Positions 38,493-51,000 of a stretch of DNA of 64,000 nucleotides are shown one piece after another (the first letter of the stretch is position 1; each line of letters starts with the position of its first letter). Source of the stretch: Neoarius graeffei (Eukaryota; Chordata; Actinopteri; Siluriformes; Ariidae); assembly GCF_027579695.1 (NCBI RefSeq), contig NC_083570.1:12135051-12199050 (forward strand). The letters are read 5' to 3'. The notes under the pieces are model-generated. The model saw nothing but the letters and a program-made list of their open reading frames with translations. It ran no database searches and was not told where the DNA came from. The position numbers and the translations under genes were made by a program.

Positions 38493-40321
38493 AAACACTA
38501 GCACACAGGTGCACTTAGTTTTGTCCTTTCATGCTCCCAGGCTGTGATGGAGTATAATACAGCACTGGAGAATATCTCAGATATCAGCTCTGGAGTCTGA
38601 GAGGAGGAAACTAATCACAAATAATAATAATAATAATAATAATAATAAGTGTTGTGTTTAGTTGTTGGGGGGGGGGTTTGGCAAAATAAATTAATAACAA
38701 TAAATAAACTCCCCTGCCGTTCTCGGAGTTCCACCAGCGTCACACTGTGTTCAGGAGGGAAATAAACCCAGCCGAGGGTGTGATTAGTTTCCTCGTCTCA
38801 CCATCAGTGCAGTGATATTTACAGCCCACTCTCGACATGAACAGCTACAGCAACCTTCAGCCTCGTGAGGAAGGAAATTAAAAAACTCCACTCCTTCACT
38901 CACTTCAGGAAAATGAACGAAAAAAAGAAGACAGAGGCAGAGAGAAAGAAGATTAAAAGAAAAAAATACAGAAGCAGAAAGAGAACAAAAGATGGAAAGA
39001 GTAAAAACAAATTACAGAAGCAGACAAAGAACAAAAAAGAAACAGATTGGCAAAGAGAACAGACATAAGGGAAGGAAAAAAGATAAAGACAGAAGCAGAG
39101 AGAAAAAGAGAACAAGACAAACATTGGCACAGAAAGTTGGTTCGATAAACAAAAAGGAAAGAAAATACAGAAGCAGAAAAAATTGAGAGAGAGGGAAAGA
39201 AAGAACAGAAAAGAAACAAAGATTGGCATAGAAAAAGAGAGAATACATAAGGGAAGGAAAAAGATTAAAAGAAAAAAGAAAAACAAGGGAAAGAAGATTT
39301 TTTTTACAGAAGCACAGAAAGAGAAACAAAGGAGGGAAAAAGAACAAAAAAGGCATAGAAAAAAAAGAGATAGACAGAACAAACATAAGGGAAGGAAAAA
39401 AGATTAAAAGATGACAGAAGCAGAGAGAAAAACAAATGGAAAGAAAGGCAACTGCAGAAAGAAAGGAGACAAAGAGAACATAAGAAGGAAAGATTAAAAG
39501 AAAAAAAATTACAGAAGCAGAAAGAGAGGGAAAGAAAAACATAAGGGACGGAAAGAGAACAAAAGACAAACGGAAAGATGGGCATAGAAAGAACGGGAAC
39601 AAACAAGGGAAAGAAAAACAGATCGGCACAGAAAGAGTTAGATAGAGAGAAACAAAGGAAAGAAAAAGAAGGTTACAGAAGCAGAAAGAGAGAGAGAGGG
39701 AAAGAACAAAAAAGACAGGCATAGAGAGAAACATAAGAGAAGGAAAAGAAAAAAGTTACAGAAGCGGAAAGAGGGAAAGAAAAAGAAAGTTAGAGAGAGA
39801 GAAACAAAAGAAAGAAAAAGATTAAAAGAAAAAAAATTACAGAAGCACAGAGAAACAAGGGAGGGGAAAAAGAACAGAGGCATAGAAAGAACAAAAGAGA
39901 GAAACATAAGGGAAGGAAAAAATTAATCAACAGAAGCAGAGAGAGAAGAAAAGAAACATGGGGAGAGAAACAAATAAATGGAAAGAAAGGCAACTGCAGA
40001 AAGAAATCTAAGAAAAAAAAGGAACAAAATGAAAAAGAATGAGCAACAAACAAGCGAAAAGGAAGAACAGACAGACAGACACTGGGTGGGTGGGTGTGTG
40101 AGAGAGAGGTTTTCCCTTTCAGGTCGGATATGGATCTCACACAGCGCTGAACTCCAGCAGCACTAACGGGATAAAACGTGCACTCGGAGTTTCAGAGGAG
40201 CAGAGCAGAGCTGGAGTGGAGCTGATCAGAGCAGTGTTTACCTGAGATACGCTTTGGGTTTGTAGCCCAGAGACAGCGCTTTCTCTTCAGACATTATGAG
40301 CACTGCAGAGCCACCGTCAGT

Positions 40322-40372
<51 letters not shown>

Positions 40373-41980
40373 CTTCAGCAGGAACAATCAGTAATCAGTG
40401 CGCAGGCGTGTGATTGGTCACTGACCAGGTAGGAGGAGTTAGCAGCGGTGACGGTTCCGTGCGGTTTGACGAAGGCCGGTTTCAGTTTGCTCATCTGCGC
40501 CATGCTGCTGGGACGAATCCCATTATCCTTAGAGACGATGTCCTTCCCTGTAGGAACACAACACAGCTGCTTATAATAAACAAACACCCTGTATGTGTGT
40601 GTGTGTGTGAGAGAGTGAGAGAGAGAGGCGCGCTCACCCGGCACTTTGAAGCTGATGACGTCACTGAGCAGCCCCTCATCCTGAGCTTTCTTTGCCAGAC
40701 TGTGAGAGCGCAACGCAAACTCGTCCTGCTCCAAGCGGGACACGGCGAACGCTGCGGCCAGACGATCCGCAGAGTGACCCATCGTCTCCGCCGTGGAGAA
40801 CTCCGCCACCGCAGGCAGCTGCAGAGAAAGAAAGAATGACCAAATAAAATGGAGAGTGATAGAATGGATGGAGGAGGAGGAGGAGTACTACCTCTGGTGT
40901 GAAGTGGGCGAGTCTGATGGAGCCGAGCAGAGCCAGTCTCGCTCCGAGAGTCTTGGCCTTGTTCAGAGAGAGCATTGTCTTCCTCATCCTGCGGCTGTGA
41001 CGGATCGGGACGTCAGACATGAACTCCACTCCACCGGCCACCACAATGTCACACTGACCGGCGGCAATCAGACCCACAGCTACACACACACACAGTGTAA
41101 ATATATTCAGCAGAGTCAAGATGTAGAATTACAATTTGATACAAAAAGTGCTTAGGGCCCCCCCCTCCTTCAATCGCTTTCCTGCTTGGGGGCCCCACCC
41201 CTCCTTCAATCGCTCTCCTGTTTGGGGGCCCCCCCCCTTCAATTGCTACATTGGTTATTATAATTATTGTCCATTTTTAATTAAATCCTTTTTAACTGGA
41301 TTTAGGTTTCCTTTCCTTTTATAGCCGACTCTTATGGTGATGATACACGGGGCAACTTTTTGGGCAATGTTGCCGAGCAATGTTGCTGGGCAATTGCGTT
41401 TTGACTCTTTTCTATTGAGATTGGGCAACATTGTTTCTTTCTGAATGGTTTTGATAATCTCTGGCAACTTTTTGAGATAAGCCAATCAGAACGCGAGTAT
41501 CGAGTCATGTGACCTCCGGTGAGGTTCGGATCAGAAATTTCAAACAAATATGGCGGCCGCTCAGTGTCAGTGGAGTGAAGAGATGGAGAGACTCCTCATC
41601 TGTTTTTACGCCGGTAAGTTATTTTAATATTCTATATGGAGGAATTTACCTCACCAAAGCTCTAAAAAACAACAGACAGCTTGATTAAATGGTCACAGCA
41701 AAAATTAAGACATCGATTTTTTTTAGCTAACTGTAAACTGCCGTTGCTAACTGTTGTTGCCCATTGTTAGTTGCCCTGAAAAGTTGCCCTGTGTCTCACC
41801 TAGTTGCCCGTTGCCAGCAACATTGCTCGGCAACATTGCCCAAAAAGTTGCCCCGTGTATCATCAGTTTTAGAGTGTGAGAGAGAGAGAGACCTGTAGTC
41901 ATGGCTTGGTTGGAGGAAATGCAGGCCATAGTGACTGTGTGAGCAGGAATCTTGTCGGAGAATCCGGCACCCAGGGCAGC

Positions 41981-42015
<35 letters not shown>

Positions 42016-45000
42016 TTATTGTCTACACACAGTGGATATAAAAAGTCTACACACCCTATTAAAATTATCGGTGAAATAAGAGACCACGAGAAATAATTTC
42101 AAAACTTTTCCCACCTTTATAGTCCATGGGCCAGAGCAGAAGTCGGTACCACCAAAGGTGGCAAAATCTACCAATGATTTTTGTAATCCTCTATGTCTGA
42201 GGGATGCGTTTTGGTATGATAACCTTTTCCAAGTGGTAGCCTTGTTGTATTTTTACAAGCTTTTATACCCACACCCAGTACAGTTCACCATACATGCCTA
42301 TGTGTAGTTATAGGTGTATGCAAGTGTATGGGACGATGGGATATGGCTTAATCTAATGTTATATCATATGTACGCACCATAGGCATTTAGAAAATATAAG
42401 GATTAGATGGATAATTTGGCTTTCTATGAATTGCATAGGCCAAAATGTATCAGTCCTACACTTTTTCGCCTCTATAATATAGGATTAGATTGAGGCAAAA
42501 GACTGAAGGAGGGTGGGTCAAATCCAAACTCTTGCTATTTCACATCTACAGAGTATAGGCTTTCAGAATATATTCTGGGTTAGATGGCTAAATACACACA
42601 ACGTAGCTATTTTAGACCCATAAATAATAGTTGTCCATTGAAAACCAATGCATTTCAATGTAATGCAACATGCATTACAGAACTAACGTATAGTGGAATG
42701 GAGGAAGGTGGAGATGTCTCAATGCACATTATATCACATCTAAATATACCCTTTTATAAAATATATACTTTAACTGTTTTCCTTAATGATACCAGAACTG
42801 TAATATTCGGACATTAAACACAGAGATGCCTACCCCAAATTTTAAATTTCAGTATTCTTGAAAACATTTTTCAGTATTTTGGAATGACTTTCAGTAACAT
42901 TAATTTATGCGCATTTCCATTATAAAAGAGGTGTATATACCAATATGTTTAACATTTAAATTATTAAAAAGAACTGTTTTGTGTGAATTTAATAATAATG
43001 TTAAATTTATATAGCGCCTTTCAAAAAACCCAAGGACGCTTTACAATTATAGACAAGGAAAGAAAAAAATAAAAAGTCCATCAAGTAGGGGTCAGGATGT
43101 AATTCCCGTGGTGTAGCAGCCACAGTCCCACCAAAAGGCGCACGAAAACAAGTCCCACATCTCCAGCACCACCGCCGTGATGCCGCCAGCAACATCGCTC
43201 GAACACCACGCCATGGATCCACAAAGCGAGCAGCGAAGCTCCACAACGCAAAGCGCTGGTGTCCCCCAAACCGCCTGCACAGCCGCCGCGACGCCACCGA
43301 GCAACATCGCTTGGAACATCACGCCAAGCGTTAAAGCGCAGAGCGCTGGACAACCATGATGTAAATTGAGCAACGAGCTCACTGCAGTCCATAGCTGGGA
43401 GTGCAGGCATTGCCCACGGCGAACCAAGGCCTGGAGGGAACTGACGCCCAAAACTGGGTCCGGAGCTACACCACAACCGGCAGACAAAACACTCAAACAT
43501 CAAACTACACAAACACACAGGAAAGAAAAAAAAAAAGAAAAAGAAATACACTAAGTAACTTTAAAATGCACATTGATAAAACTTGCTGAATTCGTGCTGA
43601 GTTTCTCAAGAAGAAAAGAAATATATCACAATGGAAAAATAACTTTGTTCCGCCCGAATAAGTTCCAAATCTGTGCTCAAATCAGAATTTAAGGGAGTTG
43701 TACTCAATAACGTGCAATATGACTCGGGTAGTCAATGACATGGACAGGCTTTAATTTTCAAACAAATTTTGCATACACTGTACACACACACAATCTTGCC
43801 TATAAATACCCGGGGGAAATGATGGGAAAATTGTCATTATTGAAGATGCCATGCCTAAGCCAAAATCAACGTGAACAGGCCATCGGGATGTTGCGTGCCG
43901 GAAGTACACAGACAGAGGTCGCCCGGCACTTCGGTGTTCATCATTCGACCATTTCCCGTTTGAGTCAGCGTTACAGACAGACAGGGAGCACCAGGGATCG
44001 TCCACGCCCTGGTCAGCCTCGAGTCACGACGCCAGTTCAGGATCAGCACATCAGGCTAGCTCACCTCCATGACAGATTCCTGACACCCTCAGTCACTACT
44101 GCTGAGACCCCTGGACGACACAGACCCAGAATCTCCAGCATGACGGTCCGAACATGGACCAACTGTCACTTTGAATTTTTTTATTGTGAATTAATTCTTG
44201 AGTTTGACAATAAATGTCCTTTATCGATGTTTCAAGATGTGTGTGCATTACATACAATATCATAAATTTCAAATATATGCATGGATCTAAAGTGATATCG
44301 TGTTGAATTCCATTGTGTTTTTTTAAACTTGCTTAGTATAAAATAAGAGCTCCAGTGAGAAGCGGCAGCCAGAACGCGCACGACGTACTCTCAAACGGAA
44401 AAAAAAAAAAGGATGACCAAAATGCGAGCAGCCATCAACTGAATTTCCACTCAACAAATTTCTAGAGCATACAATATATCACATTTTTATAAATACAATA
44501 GTGTTCCCTGTTTGCAGACATTACGGTTGACTACCAATCAGTGGTATTGAATATAACTCCTCAAAAGTATTATATTATATTGCCTGGCAAAATGTTCTAC
44601 CTGTTAACGGATTCTAATAAAATTAAAAAAAAGAATTCTTATTTCATGCCAAAGAGAGTCCGACATTGTTATCTTAACGTCCCAATATATAAATACTTCA
44701 GCATAATGCTTCAGAAGAGACATTGAATAAAATGACATTTATAATTGTATTTAAAACAGTGGAATGATCAATTTTTTGCCACAATCCCAACAACACTAAT
44801 CATAAAATTCTGTTTTTGATCATGCTACATGTACATTTGCACTTGCAACACTGAAAAGACTTTGAATTAAAGAAGTACAGCCAGTGTTTGATATTTCAGT
44901 GAATAAAAATCAGACATGTAAAAAGAAACTGAATAAGTTTAACTCACATTTCATGGCACTAATCGGCAAGTTCAACTCCAAGCACAGGTCAACCATCACC

Positions 45001-48000
45001 GCTTCAGCACGGGTCACATCCCGTGTCTTTTCATCCACAGATTTCGTAAAAAACTGCTGGATACCCCAGATTTACTTTCCGCCTGACTCGCCATTTCAGA
45101 ATACTCCATGTTTTTTTTTTTTTTTGTAGTTGACATGCCGCGTGCAGTCATCGCGACCACCACGAGTGATGTTAATGTCAGTTCTACACAGTTTGCAGTG
45201 CGCGTATCCATTGCCCTTTTGACTGGGTGTAATGCACGGCCATTCTACCGTATCGAAAATAGCGTGAATGTGCGGAATCTGCGCATGTCACACACAGCAT
45301 GTGTGGTTGTCGTAAAAATAAATAGCCTAGCCGTGAATCGCGCATGGATTGAAAAAGTCGCTTGGACATTTAAAAACAACTCACTGGAATTTAAGACTTT
45401 ATAATAATTCCGTACAGAATAACACTGTTTGCCGTAACATCGTATTTACGTAACTTTTCCGTACAAAATACGGCCAATCCGTACTAGTAGGCATCTCTGT
45501 AAATGATATTAAAAGACAACACATGCTGATTCTGCATAACTGTATTAAATTCAATTTTTCCAATTTGCCTGGAGATGTGTGTGTGAACATTCTACAGTAC
45601 AACCATAAACTGACAACTTTAGAATGTTAGAGTGTGTTGGTGTTTGCTGAGCCAGTGCTATTCTGTGCAAAAAGAGGTCAAGTAGACTCCAGTTCACTCC
45701 CCCCTTGCAGGGACGGCTTAAAGCTGCATATACAGTGTGCCAATTATCAGGCCGCAGTCTGGAGGCACTGTCTGGAAGGACAGCCCGACATACCTGAACC
45801 AAAAGGACATGGATGGACAACCAGTGACGAAGGTACAAATACAAACCATGAACTAGAATTCACAATTTTGCTATATTTATTATATAAAACAGTAATTGTC
45901 AAAACGTTACTTATTTTACAGGAATGCTGATGGTAGACTGGATGCAGGGACTGCCAGCCCCATTGGCTGTCCTGGAACTTTTGGCCTGCCAATGTGTACA
46001 GACCTGCAAACTTCATGACTATTGAGGTATTTCACCTGACGTCACAGGGTCACGTGACGCCCCGGTGTCCGCCATTTTGAAGGTCAAGCTAGCTAATGTC
46101 AACAACATAGTAGCTAGTATGTTACTGTAGCAATGTTTACGTTCAGTCATTTGGATGACTGTTAAAACCTTTCAGTCTCAAGTTTTTCCTTTACTGTATT
46201 TACTAGTTTACTGTAATTATGATCCGGCAGCTATTTACACCGGATCCAGTGTAAATAGCTGCCGGAGCGCGCTCCAGCTTGCTCCCCCTCAAATTAAGCA
46301 GCGCGCTCCGGCTTGCTCCCGGAGTGCTCCGGCCGAGGTTCCGGAGCGCGCTCCGGCAGCTATTTACACTGGATCCGGTGTAAATAGCTGCCGGATCATA
46401 ATTACAGTAAACTAGTAAATCCAGTAAAGGAAAAACTTGAGACTGAAAGGTTTTAACAGTCATCCAAATGACTGAACGTAAACATTGCTACAGTAACATA
46501 CCAGCTACGATGTTTTTGACATTAGCTAGTGCTAACAGCTAGTTGCTAATACACTGCTACAACAGACACCGACCCTAATAATACAGTTCTTGGTCATTGC
46601 CTGGTAACAGCAAATTTATAACGGGCCATGTCTCAACAGACTAAGAAGTTATTTCAATGACATTTAATAACATTTTGTTTATCCTGAGGACCGAAAGTAA
46701 ATGAAAATGTGAACAAACCTTAGCTGTAATCAGATGGCGACCACCGGCTCCAGGGACGACCCGCTGATGTAGGCATGTTACCCAGCCTGACACAAAATAT
46801 TTGTAGGCATCCAAACTCTTATACGCTTTCAGATCAATACCTGTGTATGGCGATGGGTTTTTAACGACATAGGTATACAGATCATGTGGGCCGAAGTCAG
46901 GTAAAGACGAGGGCTTCGTGTACTTCCGTACGTCAGTGAACAATCCTGGTGGAAGCAGGTAAACGTCGTTCTCTAAGCCTGCTAACCTCAATTTTTGCAA
47001 ATACCTCTCCCTCTGCTCGCCCTGTAAATGCCCTATGTCGCTGGATAGTGAAGGTGTTTTCTGCATCTCGCTCCTTTTTCTTTTATGTTTTTCGTTTGTC
47101 GCCTTCCTCGCATTCAAACTGATTCGAGCCGTGACGTCCAAAATGGCAGCCTAACGATGCATCACATGACTTGGTCACGTGGGTGAAAAACCTCAATTCC
47201 TGTCTTTCAAACAAACTAAAATGCACAGAATTGTGTAGGTTACAAACTTGCAGCAATCAGGTGGAAGAAGTGAAGGAGGAGGAGGAGGAGAACATACATG
47301 GCAGTCTGGAATATGATGATAGTGACAAAGATTAAAAAGCTTGCAATGAACAAATAGGTTTGTGAACAGTAGAGGTTTAGTTGCGATTTTACTGTTGTGT
47401 GTCATGTTCTGCTGAAATAAAGTGGCACCATTTCCATTCTTTCACTGAAAAGTTACTGTCATTGAATGCTAACTTATGTGAGTGAGAGAACACTTGTAAT
47501 ATTCTTCTTTTGCAAATACCCCTCTGATAGACACCTCTTGATCTAGACCTTTTGCCTGAGTCCTTATTAATATGTTCATCAAACATTTGATCACATTCAT
47601 CTATAAATACCACTGAAGCAAAGTTGAGTCATTTTTGCAGCCAAGGTATTATATAATGCCTATTCGCCATTTAATCTATATATTTTCTGAAAGCCTAGAC
47701 TCTATAGATGTCAAAAAACATGACTTTGGACTTGATGCATCCTTTTCCATCATTAGTTATATAATGTACTTTGCATTACATTGAAATGCATTGATTTTCA
47801 ATAGACAGCTATGGGTTTCAGGTCTAAAATAACTGTGTAATGTGTATTAAGCTATCTCAGCCATATATTTTCTAAAGGTCTATATACTATATACTCTGGA
47901 TGTGATATAATGTGTATTGAGACACCTCCCAACTTCCTACATTCCTCTATACCTTAGTTCTATAATGTACTTTGCGTTAGAGGTCTGCTCGGGACAGAAT

Positions 48001-51000
48001 TTTCAGTCCTGCTCCCGCATTGTGCAGTCCCGCTCCCGCAAAGAATTATGATTTTCAGTCCCGCTCCCACCCGCGCCTGCCATATTTTGTCCCACTCCCG
48101 CCCGCAAATCCCGCATGATGCAGACGTTCGCGTTATTTCTCACGAAAGTTCTTGTCATTGGCTTGGGGAATTAAACATGCTGAGCTTAGCTGAGCTCTCC
48201 ACTGACCGATCCTTCATTTATTGTTTAGACTCTGACATTCTGCTGACACATTCCAAGTTGAGCGCTCTCGCTTTGATTGACAGCTCTCGGTTTGATTGAC
48301 AGCTCTCGGTTTGATTGACAGCTCTCGGTTTGATTGACAGCTCTCGGTTTGATTGACAGCTCTCGGTTTGCGCACTCGCACTCCCAAGTCTGTGGCGTTA
48401 CGATTCCAACCGCGATTTCATTCTCCTCTCATATGAAGTGCTGCGCAACCACAACCAGCTCCTCAGATTATACACTGTCTATTTCTAGCTTTAAATTGAA
48501 CAATCTGTGCGATACACAGTCCTTTTTAATACTTAGGACTAATACTCTTGACTTTTTAACGGTAAATGTACCTCTTTTTAAAGCAGCACTTACTTCTGAA
48601 GCACTGTGAGCTTCACTAGAGGAGCTCTGCTCTTCTGCCATGATCGGAGATCTCAAACACGGAAGAGCGGAAAGGAATTGGAAACGTACGCGAGATTAGA
48701 CCATAGGCAGTGTTGGGCACGTTACTTTCAAAAAGTAATTAGTTATAGTTACTTTTCCCAAAAAGTAACTGAGTTAGTAATGGAGTTACTTTGTCATTAA
48801 AGTAACTAATTACCAGGGAAAGTAATTATTCTGTTACATTTTGTTACCCCCCCCCCAAAAAAAAAAATCAAATTCAATTAGTGTAATCATAATAAAAGTG
48901 AATGTTAAATGTGTTTAATGACTGAAATGGACACTTAACAGAACCAATCAGTAACGTTATCTACACTATATTAATATTTTTGTGGGACAATGTGAGAAGA
49001 CATCAAATTTAATATATTTTTGTAGTTATTAAAATTGTTACTAATTACTGGCCACTGACGAGGACAAACGCTTTGTTCCTCGACAATGTGCATTGCACGT
49101 ACACATTTTTGCCTTTTATTTCAAGTAATGAAAAGCAATGGCTGTATTTCCAATGTGAAAGCGCAGTGCTGGGCTGACCGCTCGCCATCGCTGTGTCTTC
49201 CAATTGAAAGAGTGCACAGTAGTGCAGTAGGCGTGGCCTATGTATGTTGTCCAAATCTACTCTGATTGGCTTACTGTGCCGTTGTCTCGCGTCTCCCCGC
49301 CCCACACTAAAGCAGAGTAAAGAAAGGCTGAACGAGCAGCGTGCCAGATTAAAACAGCTTTAATAAAGTAACGCATAGTATTTTATTTAAGTAACGGGAA
49401 CGGCGTTATAACGATGTAAAAAGTAATTAGTTAGATTACTCATTAATAAAAAAAGTAACGCCGTTTATTTCTAACGCCGTTATTCCCATCGCTGACCATA
49501 TGCATCTTAAAATGTTTTTATTAATGCCAAATAAAATATCCAGCACAAATTATATACGATAGACATAAATTAATAATTTATAAATTTTATTTTAAACACG
49601 TTTTTAAGTTAGCGGGACTGCAGCTCATCACCTCTCCCGCCCGCGCCCGCATTGTGCACTCCCCCTCCCGCCCGCAATGAGCTTTCAAAATTTGTCCCGC
49701 GCCGCACTGCTTTGCGGCGGGTCCCGCGGGACTCGCGCGGGAGTGCAGTGCTCTACTTTGCGTTACATTGAAATACATTGATTTTCATTGAAATACATTG
49801 GACAGCTAGGAGTTTCAGGCCTAAAATAGCAGTGTAATGTATATTAACCTATCTAACCCATATATTTTCTGAAAGCCCGTAATCTCCAGATGTGCTATAG
49901 CAATAGTTTGGATTTGACCCACCCTTCTTCAGTCTTCTGCCTCAATCTAACCCTATATTATATTGGTGAAAAAGTGTACGACGGATACATTGTGGCCTCT
50001 GAAATTCATGGGAAGCTAAATTATCCATCCAAACTGTATATTTTCTAAATGTCTATGGTGTCTACATGTGATATAACATTGATAAACACATATTCCATCC
50101 TCCCACACACTTGCATACACCTATACCTACACATAGGCATGTATTGCGAACTGTACTGGGTATGGTTATAAAAGCCAGGAAAAATATAAGAAAGCTACCA
50201 CTTAGAGAGGGTTATCATACCAAATGTCCCTCAGGGATGGAGGATTACAAAAATCATTGGTAGATTTTGCCACCTCAGGTGGTACCGATATGTGATTTTT
50301 TGGGTCCTGCCCATGGACTATTAATGTGACTTATAACCTGTACAATTCAATTGCAAAACAAAAATCTGTTTGGGGGAAAAACATAAAAAACGTACAATAA
50401 GCTGGTTGCATAAGTGTGCAGACCCTTAAACTAATACTTGAAGCACCTTTTGATTTAATTCCAGCATTCAGTCTTTTTGGGTTCAGACCTGCCATCAATT
50501 AAAATGACTCTGATTAACCCCAAATAAAGTTCAGACATTTACTCAGTTGCATCCTGCACCAAAAGCCAGGGTTCACAGAGAGCTTACAAAGCATCAGAGG
50601 GATCTCATTGTTGAAAGGTATCAGTCAGGAGAAAGGGACAAAAACATTTCCACACCATCAGATATACCATGGAGCACAGTGAAGACCGTCATCAAGGGGG
50701 CGTCGTGGCTCAGGTGGATGGGGCGCCATACCATGAATCCGGGTACCCGGGTTCGATTCCGACCCGGGGTCATTTCCCGATCCCTCCCCGTCTCTCTCTC
50801 TCTCTCCCGCTCATTTCCTGTCTCTGCACTGTCCTATCCAATAAAAGGTGAAAAAAAAGCCCAAAAAAGACCATCATCAAGAAGTGGAGAAAATACGGGA
50901 CAACAGAGACATTACCAAGAACTGGACGTCCCTCCAAAACCGATGAAAAGACGAGATGAAAACTGGTCAGGGAGGCTGCCGAGAGGCCTACAACAACACT

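Larger units (their letters stand above)
46023..47195 (-). mobile_element. ISL2EU-like element
   Basis: The ends are inverted (tgaggtatttcacc and ggtgaaaaacctca) and flanked by AT on both sides (46021-46022 and 47196-47197). Removing the element and one AT restores the reading frame of the host gene exactly, which proves the boundaries. It carries the first exon of a YqaJ-type protein and a large palindrome. Confidence 0.8.
45629..47335 (+). pseudogene. Cysteine-rich transposon gene, split by an insertion
   Basis: The first exon (about 45629-45832) reads [19 protein letters not shown], then [20 protein letters not shown]. The donor is gtacaa, and the acceptor ttttacag precedes 45922. The second exon gives [20 protein letters not shown] and [10 protein letters not shown]. 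It is cut at 46022 by the ISL2EU-like element and resumes in frame at 47198 with [20 protein letters not shown] and an acidic tail, with a stop at 47333-47335. The spacing of cysteines resembles a CXC (tesmin-like) zinc motif. I recall similar sequences in transposon-associated fish proteins, but function is unknown. The N-terminal part is not found. Confidence 0.7.
47978..49755. mobile_element. hAT element (tagag..ctgc ends)
   Basis: Ends tagaggtctgc and gcagtgctcta are inverted, with two internal mismatches. A perfect 8-bp duplication, ctttgcgt, flanks them (47970-47977 and 49756-49763). It interrupts the right arm of the 8.2-kb element. No transposase is visible. Both ends are rich in cccgctcccgc / gcgggtcccgcggg words. 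Confidence 0.85.
42120..50320 (+). mobile_element. 8.2-kb element with long inverted arms
   Basis: The outermost bases are inverted (tagtccatgggc and gcccatggacta) and flanked by TTA (42117-42119 and 50321-50323) inside the Tc1 text. The left arm (42120 to about 42820) matches, inverted, the right arm (50320 back to 49756, continuing at 47977 back to about 47860), with small changes. The arms contain internal repeats of about 200 bp with words such as gcatttcaatgtaatgcaa. Removing three younger elements leaves about 2.6 kb, which carries a plus-strand cysteine-rich gene. I cannot assign the superfamily; a 3-bp TTA duplication would fit PIF/Harbinger. Confidence 0.72.

Noticed and set aside
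38900..40140. Overlapping ORFs up to 240 aa, Phe/Leu/Ser/Cys-rich, minus strand
   Set aside because: Product of a pyrimidine-only strand in a degenerate repeat inside hadhb intron 11; no domain and no splice logic.
43007..43551. Minus-strand ORFs up to 156 aa in a GC-rich segment
   Set aside because: Three overlapping frames are open because of base composition; the segment starts with a common fish repeat word (tttatatagcgcctttcaaa).
46155..46463. Two 86-aa ORFs on opposite strands with the same N-terminus
   Set aside because: Mirror images created by the palindrome, not genes.
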